A stretch of 64,000 nt of DNA, from the NCBI RefSeq assembly GCF_012932915.1, contig NZ_VCQU01000001.1, positions 930,001-994,000 of the forward strand, read 5' to 3'. This DNA comes from Antrihabitans stalactiti (GTDB lineage: Bacteria > Actinomycetota > Actinomycetes > Mycobacteriales > Mycobacteriaceae). The position numbers and the translations under genes are program-made. Within the stretch, counting starts at the first letter, position 1, and each line of letters opens with the position of its first letter. The notes below the pieces were generated by a model. The model was not told the origin of the DNA. It searched no databases and saw only the letters and a program-made list of their open reading frames with translations. This document shows positions 17,904 to 26,630 of the stretch, in pieces.

Positions 17904-18365
17904 ATGTCCGAACAGTATCGTGAGCTCAGCGAACAGGCGGAGGCCTTGGTTGTCGGCGAATCCGACCGAATTGCCAACGCCGCGAACATCTCTGCGCTTC
18001 TATTCAACGCGTTGCAGGACGTCAACTGGGTCGGCTTCTATTTCTACGACGGACGCGAACTGGTCGTCGGCCCGTTTCAGGGCAAGCCCGCATGCGTCCG
18101 AATCGCACTCGGTCGAGGGGTATGCGGGACAGCTGCGACGACGCGGCAAACGCAGCTCGTCCCGGACGTTCACGCATTCGACGGACATATTGCGTGCGAC
18201 GCGGACAGCCGATCGGAAATCGTTGTCCCACTTGTGCATGCGGGCGAGCTGATCGGCGTGCTGGACCTCGACAGCCCGCTGCCGGGCCGATTCGACGAGA
18301 CGGATCGAGCCGGTTTGGAAGCGATCGCCGAGATATACCTTCGAACCCTCGGCGATCGCTCCTGA
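17904..18365 (+). CDS. msrC: Free methionine-(R)-sulfoxide reductase, GAF domain
   Basis: 153-residue single GAF-domain protein. It reduces free (not protein-bound) methionine-R-sulfoxide in the cytoplasm. The three family cysteines are present: C64 (GKPACVRIA), C74 (GRGVCGTA) and C98 (HIACDADSRSE), as is the WVGFYFYDG strand. Length and motifs match fRMsr/YebR. AGGA lies 7 bases before the ATG; a TAGGAT hexamer at the same place could instead be a -10 giving a near-leaderless transcript. It converges on the DszA-like gene with a single base between stops. Confidence 0.9.
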   Translation: MSEQYRELSEQAEALVVGESDRIANAANISALLFNALQDVNWVGFYFYDGRELVVGPFQGKPACVRIALGRGVCGTAATTRQTQLVPDVHAFDGHIACDADSRSEIVVPLVHAGELIGVLDLDSPLPGRFDETDRAGLEAIAEIYLRTLGDRS

Positions 18366-18366
18366 C

Positions 18367-19791
18367 TCAGACAGTTACCACACTCGCGCGTACTTCGGAG
18401 TCCGGCAACGCGGTCGAGCCTGGCGCACCGAGCCGGTAGTTCGCGCCGCGATGGCTCGCCGGTAGGCGATCCCCCGCATCGAGTAGCTTGTTGCGGAGCG
18501 TGCCGGGCGCGTACTCGGAGGCGTAGACGCCGCGTTCGGTGAGCACCGGAACAATATGCGTGACAATGTCTTCGAACGATCCGGGCGTGATCGCGTACGC
18601 GAGATTGAAGCCATCGAGGTCGGTCGCCTCGACCCAGTCCTGCAGTTCATCGGCGACTGTGACGCCGGACCCGACGAACACCGGACCCATCCCGCCGATT
18701 CCAGCCCAACGTCCGATATCGCGCACGGTCCACTCGCGACCGTCGTCGTCGAACTCCTGGAACGCGGCGACAGCGGACTGGATCGCGTTGCTCTCGACCT
18801 GCCCGATCGGATCGTCCAAGTCGTAGCGAGACAGGTCGATCCCCATCCAGCCTGACATGAACACGAGGCCACCTTCGACGCTCGCGTAGGACAGGTATTC
18901 CTCGTGTTTGCGCCTGGCGGCGTCGTCTGTCGCGTCGGTCACGATGGTGGCCAAGGCGTAGATCCGCGCCGAATATCGGCCTCGACCTGCGGCTTCCAAC
19001 GCGTCACGGATGCGCGACACAGTCTGCGCGAGGATCCGCTTGGACGGCCCCGCAACAAAGATCGCCTCAGCGTTCTCCGCAGCGAACTTCACGCCGCGAG
19101 TCGACGCGCCTGCCTGATAGATCGTCGGCGTGCGCTGCGGCGACGGCTCGGACAAGTGGACGCCCGGAACGGTGAAATGCGTTCCCTGGTGGCCGATGTG
19201 GTGAACCTTGGCCGGATCGACATAGATGCCGTTCTCCGCATCACGGACGACAGCGTCGTCCTCCCACGATCCTTCCCACAGTTTGTACAGCACCTCGAGG
19301 TACTCATCAGCGTGGTCGTAGCGGGTGTCGTGATCGAGCTGATCATCGGCGCCGAAATTCCGTGCCGCCGAGGGCAGATAGCCGGTCACGACGTTCCAGC
19401 CGATACGTCCTTTCGTCAGATGGTCGAGCGTCGACAGCCGACGAGCAAACGGATACGGATGTTCGAAGCCGGTGCCGGTCGTGATGCCGAAGCCGAGGTT
19501 CTCGGTTACTGCCGCCATCGCCGATACGAGGAGCAGCGGGTCGGCGACCGGAATCTGCGCGCCCTGGCGCAACGCTGCGACGTCGTCGCCGCCGTAGACG
19601 TCGTACGTGCCGAGCACGTCCGCGATGAAGATCCCATCGAATCGACCGTGCTCCAACAGCTTTGCGAGTTCGGTCCAGTAGTCGAGATCCTTGTAGCGAT
19701 GCGACTGGTCGTCGGGGTGGCGCCACAGGCCCGGTGATTGATGTGCGACACAGTTCATGTCGAACGCGTTGAACCGGATTCGGCGGGTCAT
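18367..19791 (-). CDS. DszA/NtaA-type FMNH2-dependent monooxygenase
   Basis: 474-residue LLM-fold monooxygenase of the NtaA/SnaA/DszA group. Characteristic segments are FNAFDMNCVAHQSPGLWRHP, FDGIFIADVLGTYDVYGG, the RIGWNVVTGYL stretch and QAGASTRGVKFAAENAEAIF. Members oxidise sulfones, nitrilotriacetate or related compounds using FMNH2 from a reductase. It is coupled by ATGA to an upstream DszC-like gene, which points to sulfur scavenging from organosulfur compounds by analogy with dsz and sfn systems. There is no DszB desulfinase or flavin reductase nearby, so the substrate is open. Confidence 0.83.
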   Translation of the reverse strand: MTRRIRFNAFDMNCVAHQSPGLWRHPDDQSHRYKDLDYWTELAKLLEHGRFDGIFIADVLGTYDVYGGDDVAALRQGAQIPVADPLLLVSAMAAVTENLGFGITTGTGFEHPYPFARRLSTLDHLTKGRIGWNVVTGYLPSAARNFGADDQLDHDTRYDHADEYLEVLYKLWEGSWEDDAVVRDAENGIYVDPAKVHHIGHQGTHFTVPGVHLSEPSPQRTPTIYQAGASTRGVKFAAENAEAIFVAGPSKRILAQTVSRIRDALEAAGRGRYSARIYALATIVTDATDDAARRKHEEYLSYASVEGGLVFMSGWMGIDLSRYDLDDPIGQVESNAIQSAVAAFQEFDDDGREWTVRDIGRWAGIGGMGPVFVGSGVTVADELQDWVEATDLDGFNLAYAITPGSFEDIVTHIVPVLTERGVYASEYAPGTLRNKLLDAGDRLPASHRGANYRLGAPGSTALPDSEVRASVVTV

Positions 19792-21011
19792 CGGGTGGAT
19801 TCCTGCGTGGTCTTGCGTTCTCCTGCACTCCAGGCGAAGGGGAGGTCCGTGCCGTTCAGCAGGTAGTCACCGATCGAGCGCGCCTTGAAGATCGCAGGGT
19901 TGTGCACCGAGATCGTGCGGGCGTTGCGCCAGTGGCGATCCAGACGCAGTCGCTCCGACACGATCGAGGCACCCCCGAGTTCGAAGAGTTGGGTGGTCGC
20001 GGCGAGGACAGTGTCGATGATGCTCAACTGCGCTTGCCCGGCAGCCAGTTCTGCTGCGACGAGCAGCTTTTCGTCCTTCGCATCACCAGCGAGCACCTGG
20101 TCGAGAACATCGGCAACCGCCAGCACGCTTGCCCGCGCGGCGAAGGTCGCGGCGGAAAGCCGGCCGATGACCTGCTGAACCAGTGGATCCTGCCGTGGCA
20201 GGTCGGCGGCGGCGTGGGTGTAGGTCCGGGTGCGGGCGGCGACGTATTCGCGAGCATCGCGCTCGGCGCGCTGGGCAATACCCGCCAACACGGCGAGCTG
20301 GAAGAGCTGCAGGTAGGAGGTCGAATACGTCGCGCCCGGACCGCCGTAGCCGGGCCCGAGGATGCGGTCCTCGGTGACGGCGACGTCGGTGAATTCGGTT
20401 GTGCCACTGGCAGTCAGTCGTTGACCGAAGCCGTCCCAGTCGTCGTGTTGCCGGACCCCGTCGGCGTTCGCATCGACCAGAACGCCGAGGCGCTCCCCGT
20501 CACGATCCGCGGCGACCAAGATGTGGTCCGCATACAGCGAGCCGGTGCTGTAGTACTTCACACCGTTGAGCGCCCACTCCTCCCCAGCCTTGGTGAGCGT
20601 AGTGCGATACCGGTCCACTGCGCCGACTCCGGGTTCGGTGATCGCATTGCCGACCAGCGTGCCCTCGCTGACCGCACTCAGCCAACCGTCACGCGCCGAA
20701 CCGTGTTCGGCGAGCAGCTGATCTTCGACGAACACGAAGTGCACGCGAAGGGCCTGCGGGAGGTTGGATTCCGCCGCCGCGAGATCGATGAGCAGGCGAA
20801 AGAGTTGCCGCACACTGACGCCGTAGCCGCCGTGCTCGACGGGAACGCGCAGCGCGCCGAACTTCGCATCCTTCAACCAGCCGACCTCGTCGTACGGGAG
20901 CCTGCGGTCGATTTCGCGCTCGACGGCGCCGGCTGCGATTCGCTCGAAGATCGGCGCAAAGATCTCATCCAGTTCGGTGTCGGACACAAGCTTCGGGGCA
21001 GTCGATGTCAT
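19788..21011 (-). CDS. DszC/SfnB-like acyl-CoA-dehydrogenase-fold monooxygenase
   Basis: 407-residue protein with the acyl-CoA dehydrogenase fold. Segments seen are GALRVPVEHGGYGVSVRQLF, VGNAITEPGVGAVDRYRT, NGVKYYSTGSLYADHILV and LFELGGASIVSERLRLDRHWRNAR. The WRNAR(T) region near the C-terminus and the absence of an acyl-CoA-type catalytic Glu motif fit the DszC/SfnB subgroup of flavin-dependent monooxygenases. The start at 21011 (MTSTAPK) is preferred; upstream residues of the frame are low-complexity. It probably supplies a sulfoxidation or related step to the coupled DszA-like enzyme. Confidence 0.82.
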   Translation of the reverse strand: MTSTAPKLVSDTELDEIFAPIFERIAAGAVEREIDRRLPYDEVGWLKDAKFGALRVPVEHGGYGVSVRQLFRLLIDLAAAESNLPQALRVHFVFVEDQLLAEHGSARDGWLSAVSEGTLVGNAITEPGVGAVDRYRTTLTKAGEEWALNGVKYYSTGSLYADHILVAADRDGERLGVLVDANADGVRQHDDWDGFGQRLTASGTTEFTDVAVTEDRILGPGYGGPGATYSTSYLQLFQLAVLAGIAQRAERDAREYVAARTRTYTHAAADLPRQDPLVQQVIGRLSAATFAARASVLAVADVLDQVLAGDAKDEKLLVAAELAAGQAQLSIIDTVLAATTQLFELGGASIVSERLRLDRHWRNARTISVHNPAIFKARSIGDYLLNGTDLPFAWSAGERKTTQESTR

Positions 21012-21076
21012 GGTTCGAATCGTCGCCCACTCTGCCGCCTCATCCACGAGTTGTGCGCAGCGCGATTGGAAAGGCA

Positions 21077-22219
21077 TCAGCTCGCCCGCCGCTGCCGAAC
21101 CCGGTGCCACCCGGACTCGTCGGAGACCACGAAGCCGGCGAGCTCGAGCATCGGCAGCGCCGCGCGCACATTGCCGATCGGCAGCCCCGACGCTTCGGCC
21201 AGTTGCTGAGGCGCGAGCCCGCCGACGACAGGCAACGCTTCGTAGACCAGCAGTTGGTCGCCGACCAAGCCATCGGTCACGCGCTGGTCGAGCGTGACTT
21301 CGTCCACGGGTAACCGCAGCGGTCCAGCCTCGACCAGCACGTCGCTCGCATTTGCTACCAAGATCGCTTCACCCTCCCGAATCATCTGATTGCACCCGAC
21401 CGAGGTGGTCGAGTTGACCGAGCCGGGGACAGCCAACGCCGGCCTACCCAGCCGCCGTGCCCATTTCGCCGTGTTGCGCGCTCCGCTGCGCCGACCTGCC
21501 TCGATGACCGCGACAGCATCCGACAACACGGCGATGAGCCGGTTCCGCTCTAGGAAGCGATGCCGTTGCGGAGTCGTGTTCGGCGCGTACTCGCTCACCA
21601 CCAGTCCGTCCTCGGCGATCCGTCGCAGGAGGGCTTGGTGCGCAGCCGGATAGGCGCGATCGACCCCGCATGCCAACACCGCTATCGACGCTCCTTCGAC
21701 CGCCAACGCGGCTCGGTGCGCCGCCGCGTCGACGCCGAATGCCGCGCCGGAGACGATCGTCCAACCCTGTGCCGCGAGATCGCTCGCGATGTCTGCGGTG
21801 ACGCTGGTGCCATAGTTGCTCGGCGCGCGCGTCCCGACCACACCGATCGCACGGTCGGTGAGTTCGGCCAGCGACGCGGTACCCAGGACCCACAGGCCGA
21901 GTGGCGCAACAAGTTCGGATTCGCGTCCGCTATCGCAGCCGTCGAACGCGAGCATGCGCCAGCTCGGCCATTCCGCGTCGTCCGGCGTCACGAACCGTCC
22001 GCCGAGACTCTCGATCAGCTCCAGATCGTCTGCGGCAGTGTCGAGATGGCGGCGAGACTGCGTGACCTTCTGCAAGGCGGGCGGTAGGTCCCACTCCCGG
22101 ACCGCACGGGCGGCGTCGTCAGCGCCGACTGCCGCCACCAGATCGCTCAACGGCCCGCACGGACCCTGCGCCACACTGGAGAGGTAGGCCCAGGCGGACC
22201 TGCTCGAATCGTCGTTCAT
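21077..22219 (-). CDS. dprA: DNA-processing protein DprA
   Basis: 380-residue DprA, a single-strand DNA binding protein that loads RecA during transformation or recombination. The extended Rossmann core is obvious: VGTRAPSNYGTSVTADIASD, IVSGAAFGVDAAAHRAAL, RSGARNTAKWARRLGRPALA and VPGSVNSTTSVGCNQMIREG. The C-terminal part is a winged-helix DprA domain (EALPVVGGLAPQQLAEASGL). The start at 22219 overlaps the comM stop by ATGA. The comM-dprA-yraN grouping is conserved in actinobacteria. Confidence 0.94.
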   Translation of the reverse strand: MNDDSSRSAWAYLSSVAQGPCGPLSDLVAAVGADDAARAVREWDLPPALQKVTQSRRHLDTAADDLELIESLGGRFVTPDDAEWPSWRMLAFDGCDSGRESELVAPLGLWVLGTASLAELTDRAIGVVGTRAPSNYGTSVTADIASDLAAQGWTIVSGAAFGVDAAAHRAALAVEGASIAVLACGVDRAYPAAHQALLRRIAEDGLVVSEYAPNTTPQRHRFLERNRLIAVLSDAVAVIEAGRRSGARNTAKWARRLGRPALAVPGSVNSTTSVGCNQMIREGEAILVANASDVLVEAGPLRLPVDEVTLDQRVTDGLVGDQLLVYEALPVVGGLAPQQLAEASGLPIGNVRAALPMLELAGFVVSDESGWHRVRQRRAS

Positions 22220-23724
22220 GCGTGAATCTCGTTCCGGTATGCGAGCGCCTGTTCGACATCGGCGCGACTGGGCAGGTGTGCACCGCGCAAGTCGGCCAAC
22301 GTCCATGCGACGCGGATGGTTCGGTCCGCACCGCGTGCAGTGAGCTGGCCATGCCGCAGAGCGAGGTCGATCGGCGCAATTACTTTGTAAGGCAGCCGAA
22401 CTGTGCTCCGCACGAGCCAGCCTGGCACCTCCCCGTTAGTCGTGAAGCCATACTCGGCCCAGCGCTGCGCCGCAGCCGACCGAGCCGCCGCCACCCGCTC
22501 GGCCACGACTGCGCTGCCCTCCCCAGCCTGCGTATCGAACGCTCCGGTCGACATCGCCTGCATCTTGATCCGCACATCGACCCGGTCCACGAGCGGACCC
22601 GAAAGCTTGCCGAGGTAGCGCCGCCGAGCGATCGGGGCACACACGCAATCAACCTCTCGTGCCGGTGCACATGGGCACGGATTTGCTGCGAGCACGAGCT
22701 GAAATCTCGCCGGATACTTCGCGACTCCGTCACGTCGAGCGATGCGTACTTCACCTTCCTCCAGCGGAGTTCGCAAGGCTTCCAAGGCTTTCGTGCCAAG
22801 CTCTGGATATTCGTCGAGGAACAAGACACCGCGGTGCGCGCGGCTGATTGCGCCCGGGCGCGCCATACCTGCCCCTCCCCCGACCAGCGCCGTCACCGAC
22901 GTCGTGTGATGCGGCGCGATGAATGGCGCCGCCGTGATCAACGGGTTGTCGTCCGCCAGCGACCCTGCAACGGAATGAATGGCTGTCACCTCCAGTGACT
23001 CCTGCTCGGACAGCTTTGGCAGTAACCCTGGAAGCCGTTGCGCAAGCATAGTTTTGCCGATGCCTGGCGGGCCGGTGAGCATGAGATGGTGTGCACCAGC
23101 GGCGGCGACCTCCAAAGCCCACCGCGCTTCGACCTGGCCCGATACTTCGCTGAGGTCGCCATAGGAGACATCGGCTCCGATAGCGCGACCGCTAGGTTCG
23201 GACAGCATCACCTCACCGCGCAGCCACAGCACGACGTCGCGTAAGCAGGTCGCGCCGAACACCTCGATACCGTCGACCAGCCCTGCTTCGGCAAGCCCGG
23301 CCGCGGGTACGACTACCCGCGGCCACCCTTCTTTCTTCGCAGCGAGCACCGCAGGAAGGATGCCTCGAACACGCCGGAGCCGACCGTCGAGCGCCAATTC
23401 GCCTAGCAGTACGGTCTTTTCCAATTTGTCCCGCGGGACTTCGCGCGCAGCGTCGAGCACGCTGAGAGCCAGAGCGAGATCGTAGACGGACCCGACCTTC
23501 GGCAATGTGGCAGGTGACAACGCCAGGATCACGCGAGAATCGGGCCATTTCTCGTCCGAATTGGTCACCGCCGCCCGGACCCGGTCGCGAGATTCTTGCA
23601 GCGCGGTGTCCGGCAAGCCGACGAGGTGAACGCCTGGCAGTCCCCTGCCGATATCCGCCTCGATCTCGACCAGGGTGCCGTCGACGCCGCACACTGCCAC
23701 CGAGTGCGCCCGACCGAGCGCCAT
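22216..23724 (-). CDS. comM: YifB/ComM family Mg-chelatase-like AAA+ ATPase
   Basis: 502-residue ATPase. An N-terminal Lon-protease-like domain (VDGTLVEIEADIGRGLPG ...) precedes the AAA+ core: Walker A GPPGIGKTMLAQRLP, Walker B GVLFLDEYPEL, and a cysteine set (NPCPCAPAREVDCVCAPIARR) typical of the family. ComM is a hexameric helicase promoting branch migration during DNA uptake in transformable bacteria. The start at 23724 (MALGRAHSVAVCGV) shares one base with the yraN stop (TGATG). It is followed by dprA in an ATGA overlap. Confidence 0.94.
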   Translation of the reverse strand: MALGRAHSVAVCGVDGTLVEIEADIGRGLPGVHLVGLPDTALQESRDRVRAAVTNSDEKWPDSRVILALSPATLPKVGSVYDLALALSVLDAAREVPRDKLEKTVLLGELALDGRLRRVRGILPAVLAAKKEGWPRVVVPAAGLAEAGLVDGIEVFGATCLRDVVLWLRGEVMLSEPSGRAIGADVSYGDLSEVSGQVEARWALEVAAAGAHHLMLTGPPGIGKTMLAQRLPGLLPKLSEQESLEVTAIHSVAGSLADDNPLITAAPFIAPHHTTSVTALVGGGAGMARPGAISRAHRGVLFLDEYPELGTKALEALRTPLEEGEVRIARRDGVAKYPARFQLVLAANPCPCAPAREVDCVCAPIARRRYLGKLSGPLVDRVDVRIKMQAMSTGAFDTQAGEGSAVVAERVAAARSAAAQRWAEYGFTTNGEVPGWLVRSTVRLPYKVIAPIDLALRHGQLTARGADRTIRVAWTLADLRGAHLPSRADVEQALAYRNEIHA

Positions 23725-24089
23725 CAGAACACCGCCGGCAGGTGCTCGATTACGGGATCTGCTCCACGCTCGATCAACACCGCCACCACGTCGAATCTGA
23801 TCGGCGCCCACGCTCCGGGTTGTTCGGCCAGCCAGATCGCGGCCAGTCGCCTGATCCTGACCTGTTTGGCAAAAGTGACAGCTTCGGCGGGAAGACCGAA
23901 CCGCAGACCCGTGCGCGTCTTTACTTCGACGAACACCACCGTGTCGCCCTCACGCACGATCAAGTCGAGTTCGCCGTATCGGCACCGCCAGTTTCGGCAG
24001 ATGACCGTCATGCCGGCCGCGGTCAGGTATTGCGCTGCGAGGTCTTCCCCGCGAGCGCCGAGCGTCAAGTTGTGTGCCACGAATTCCAC
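23724..24089 (-). CDS. yraN: UPF0102/YraN family endonuclease-fold protein
   Basis: 121-residue protein of the YraN family, which has a restriction-endonuclease-like fold. The conserved core is visible: LGARGEDLAAQYLTAAGMTV, NWRCRYGELDLIVREGD (with the conserved E-x-D pattern) and VVFVEVKTRTG (the E-x-K element). Cellular role is poorly defined; its linkage to comM and dprA suggests DNA metabolism. It is the first gene of the yraN-comM-dprA set; about 220 non-coding bases separate it from the DUF2469 gene. Confidence 0.92.
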   Translation of the reverse strand: MEFVAHNLTLGARGEDLAAQYLTAAGMTVICRNWRCRYGELDLIVREGDTVVFVEVKTRTGLRFGLPAEAVTFAKQVRIRRLAAIWLAEQPGAWAPIRFDVVAVLIERGADPVIEHLPAVF

Positions 24090-24143
24090 TCAACCGGACC
24101 GATCCGACAGCTCAGCGCCGCGACCTGGGCAAACGGATTGCCC

Positions 24144-24170
24144 TGTGGATGAATTCAGGGCTGTGGACAA
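24144..24170. repeat. Two DnaA-box-like sequences upstream of yraN
   Basis: TGTGGATGA (24144-24152, one mismatch) and TGTGGACAA (24162-24170, inverse of TTGTCCACA, the form favoured in actinobacteria) lie in the same orientation 18 bases apart in the 220-base region between yraN and the DUF2469 gene. They are about 55-80 bases upstream of the yraN start. A DnaA-responsive promoter or titration site is possible. Confidence 0.4.
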
Positions 24171-24273
24171 CACGCCGTAGCAGCGAAGGGACACGCCGAA
24201 GCATTAGTCCAAGGTGTCTGACACGGGGCCTACCATGAGATCGCGATCTCGCAGAAATTTTGCGCACGAAGAG

Positions 24274-24291
24274 TCCTGGGACCGCCCAGGA
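24274..24291. terminator. Candidate terminator of the lepB-rnhB-DUF2469 transcript
   Basis: TCCTGGG (24274-24280) and CCCAGGA (24285-24291) form a 7-bp stem with a 4-base loop, starting 19 bases after the DUF2469 stop. No clear T-run follows on the - strand; support is positional. Confidence 0.45.
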
Positions 24292-24309
24292 CGACCCTGC
24301 GCCTGGAAA

Positions 24310-24615
24310 CTACTCGGGCAGGCGCAGATCCGGCTTGTCCAGCTCTTCGATATTGACGTCCTTGAACGTAATGACGCGGACCTGTTTGACGAAGCGCGCG
24401 GGGCGGTACATGTCCCACACCCAGGCGTCGGTCATCCGAACCTCGAAATAGATCTCGCCGTCGGCGTTCTGCGGCAACAGTTCGACCGAGTTCGCTAGAT
24501 AGAAGCGTCGCTCGGTCTCGACGACATACGAGAACTGGCCGACGATGTCCTTGTACTCGCGATACAGCGAGAGTTCCATCTCGGTTTCGTACTTCTCGAG
24601 ATCCTCGGCACTCAT
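24310..24615 (-). CDS. DUF2469 family protein
   Basis: 101-residue acidic protein, highly conserved in actinobacteria directly after rnhB (Rv2901c in M. tuberculosis). The full-length family is seen: [20 protein letters not shown] at the start, [16 protein letters not shown] and [19 protein letters not shown] in the middle. No catalytic motif is known. The ATG overlaps the rnhB stop by ATGA, so it is translated with rnhB and lepB. Function is unknown. Confidence 0.93.
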   Translation of the reverse strand: MSAEDLEKYETEMELSLYREYKDIVGQFSYVVETERRFYLANSVELLPQNADGEIYFEVRMTDAWVWDMYRPARFVKQVRVITFKDVNIEELDKPDLRLPE

Positions 24616-25355
24616 CGGGTGGGAGATCCTCCTGATCTGCTATGAACAGTCATCATGTCGCATTCGCCGACGTCGAGAGCCACAGGGTCCAATTCGGTGC
24701 CATCGACCAGCGAAGCCGGGGGCACGTTGCGCCACGACGTCCGGTGTTCGCTGCTCGGACCCAAGGCTGCGAGCGCGGCCATATGCACGGGCGTGTTGTA
24801 ACCCTTGTGTGCGGCAAAGCCGTAACCAGGGAATTTGCTGTCCATCTCGACCATCATCCGGTCGCGCGTGACCTTGGCGATGATGCTCGCCGCCGCGATA
24901 CACGCGGCGTTCGCGTCACCGCCGATCACCGGTAACGCCGGCGCGGGAATTCCCGGGACACGGAAGCCGTCGGTGAGCACGTACCCAGGCTGCACCGACA
25001 GTCCGGCAACCGCGCGGCGCATCCCTTCGATGTTCGCGACATGGATGCCGATCGAGTCGATCTCCCATGCTGGAATCGACACGACTTTCCAGGCCAGTGC
25101 CAACCGCGTGATCACCGGATACAGCTGCTCACGCGCACGCTCGGTCAGCTTTTTCGAATCGTCGAGACCGTCGAGTGCCGGATGCGGCTTCGGCGCCAAC
25201 ACACACGCCGCAACAACCAGCGGGCCCGCGCAGCAGCCACGACCAGCCTCGTCGACACCCGCGACCGGACCTAGCCCACTACGGACCAAGGCCGATTCGA
25301 GAGTTCGCAAGCCACCGGATCGACGGATGACGGCTCGTGGCGGCCAACGCGTCAT
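24612..25355 (-). CDS. rnhB: Ribonuclease HII
   Basis: 247-residue RNase HII, which removes ribonucleotides from DNA and RNA primers. The catalytic motifs are present: [13 protein letters not shown] (Asp and Glu), [33 protein letters not shown] (two Asp). An Arg-rich extension of about 30 residues precedes the core, and the C-terminal tail is longer than in E. coli. The ATG overlaps the lepB stop by ATGA, and the stop overlaps DUF2469 in the same way. Confidence 0.95.
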   Translation of the reverse strand: MTRWPPRAVIRRSGGLRTLESALVRSGLGPVAGVDEAGRGCCAGPLVVAACVLAPKPHPALDGLDDSKKLTERAREQLYPVITRLALAWKVVSIPAWEIDSIGIHVANIEGMRRAVAGLSVQPGYVLTDGFRVPGIPAPALPVIGGDANAACIAAASIIAKVTRDRMMVEMDSKFPGYGFAAHKGYNTPVHMAALAALGPSSEHRTSWRNVPPASLVDGTELDPVALDVGECDMMTVHSRSGGSPTR

Positions 25356-26155
25356 TGGCCTGGGCAGCGCAATTTTGGTGGATCGTCAGGGGTTCTGATC
25401 AGTCCGATGCGGCTCAGCGGCAAAGCGATGAAGATGGCACGCCCACGCACATTGTCGATCGGGATCGTCCCCTGACGCTCGTCCTGCACGTGGAAGCGGG
25501 AATCGGCCGAATTGCACCGATTGTCGCCCATCATCCACAGATTCCCATCGGGAACGGTCACCGGCGCAAAGCAACGCCGGGACTGCTGCGGCGTGGTGCA
25601 GGTCAGAGTGCCGGGCGTGAACGTGAAATCGTTGATGACATACGGCTCGTCGAGTGGCTTGCCGTCGACCAGGACGCGACCTTGGTCGTCGCAGCACTCG
25701 ACCTTCTGACCGCCAGTGGCGATCACGCGCTTGACCAGGTCGTTCTCGTCCGGCGGGACCACGCCGATCAATGAACCGACATTCTGCAATCCGCGGATGA
25801 CGGCGTTGGACGACCGGATCGATTTATAGCGCTCGTTCCACGAATCGGGACCGAGGAACACGATGACATCGCCCTGTTTCGGGTCACCGAACCGATAACC
25901 GATCTTTTCGACGACGATGCGATCACCCGTACACCCGTCGCAGCCGTGCAACGTCGGTTCCATCGACTCGGACGGAATCAGATACACGCGCGCAACGAAC
26001 GTTTGGAGCAAGAAACTCAGCACCAACGCGACGACAATAAGCACCGGAAGTTCCCGAAGGAACGACCGCTGCTTACCTGCCTGCTTCTTCTTCTTTTTTG
26101 GGGTTTCGCTTGCCCCAGAGTCTTTGTCGTCAGTCACGTTCTCTTCGTCCGCCAC
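25352..26155 (-). CDS. lepB: Signal peptidase I
   Basis: 267-residue type I signal peptidase. A charged cytoplasmic N-terminus (Lys run at residues 20-25) leads into one TM helix (about 36-54). The catalytic Ser is S64 in PSESMEPTL and the general-base Lys is K142 in [11 protein letters not shown]; later motifs [13 protein letters not shown] and [10 protein letters not shown] are also present. Two Cys pairs (GCDGC and ECCDD) are in the extracytoplasmic part. It cleaves signal peptides of secreted proteins such as those in this window. The order rplS-lepB-rnhB is standard. Confidence 0.96.
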   Translation of the reverse strand: MADEENVTDDKDSGASETPKKKKKQAGKQRSFLRELPVLIVVALVLSFLLQTFVARVYLIPSESMEPTLHGCDGCTGDRIVVEKIGYRFGDPKQGDVIVFLGPDSWNERYKSIRSSNAVIRGLQNVGSLIGVVPPDENDLVKRVIATGGQKVECCDDQGRVLVDGKPLDEPYVINDFTFTPGTLTCTTPQQSRRCFAPVTVPDGNLWMMGDNRCNSADSRFHVQDERQGTIPIDNVRGRAIFIALPLSRIGLIRTPDDPPKLRCPGQ

Positions 26156-26215
26156 GTCAGACAGGTTAGCCCGCTCGGCGATAACAGCACCGGCTTGGAA
26201 CTACCTGCGAGTCGC

Positions 26216-26557
26216 TCAGCGCTTCTCTTTGATCTTCGCGGCCTTACCGCGCAGGTCACGGAGGTAGTACAGCTTGGCGCGACGGACATCACCGCGGGTG
26301 ACGACGTCGATGTGATCGATGTTGGGGCTGTGCACCGGGAACGTGCGCTCCACGCCGACACCGAACGAGACCTTACGAACGGTGAAGGTCTCGCGAATGC
26401 CACCACCCTGACGTCGAATGACGACGCCCTTGAAGATCTGGACGCGCTCCTTCGAGCCTTCGATGACCTTCACGTGGACATTGAGGGTGTCGCCGGGGCG
26501 AAACTCTGGGATGTCGTCGCGGAGAGACTTTTCGTCCAGGAAATCCAGGGTGTTCAT
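26216..26557 (-). CDS. rplS: Large ribosomal subunit protein bL19
   Basis: 113-residue bL19, at the 30S-50S interface. It is full length, from [19 protein letters not shown] through the conserved [32 protein letters not shown] and [20 protein letters not shown]. It has its own 73-base upstream region following the membrane protein gene. Usually rplS sits directly downstream of trmD; here more than 10 kb separates them, so a separate promoter is expected. Confidence 0.98.
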   Translation of the reverse strand: MNTLDFLDEKSLRDDIPEFRPGDTLNVHVKVIEGSKERVQIFKGVVIRRQGGGIRETFTVRKVSFGVGVERTFPVHSPNIDHIDVVTRGDVRRAKLYYLRDLRGKAAKIKEKR

Positions 26558-26630
26558 GTGGTTACGTCATCCTTGCGTTCGCGAGAGCAGAGGAACCTAA
26601 CGGCAATAGCTCGAATGGTTCGTACCCAGG

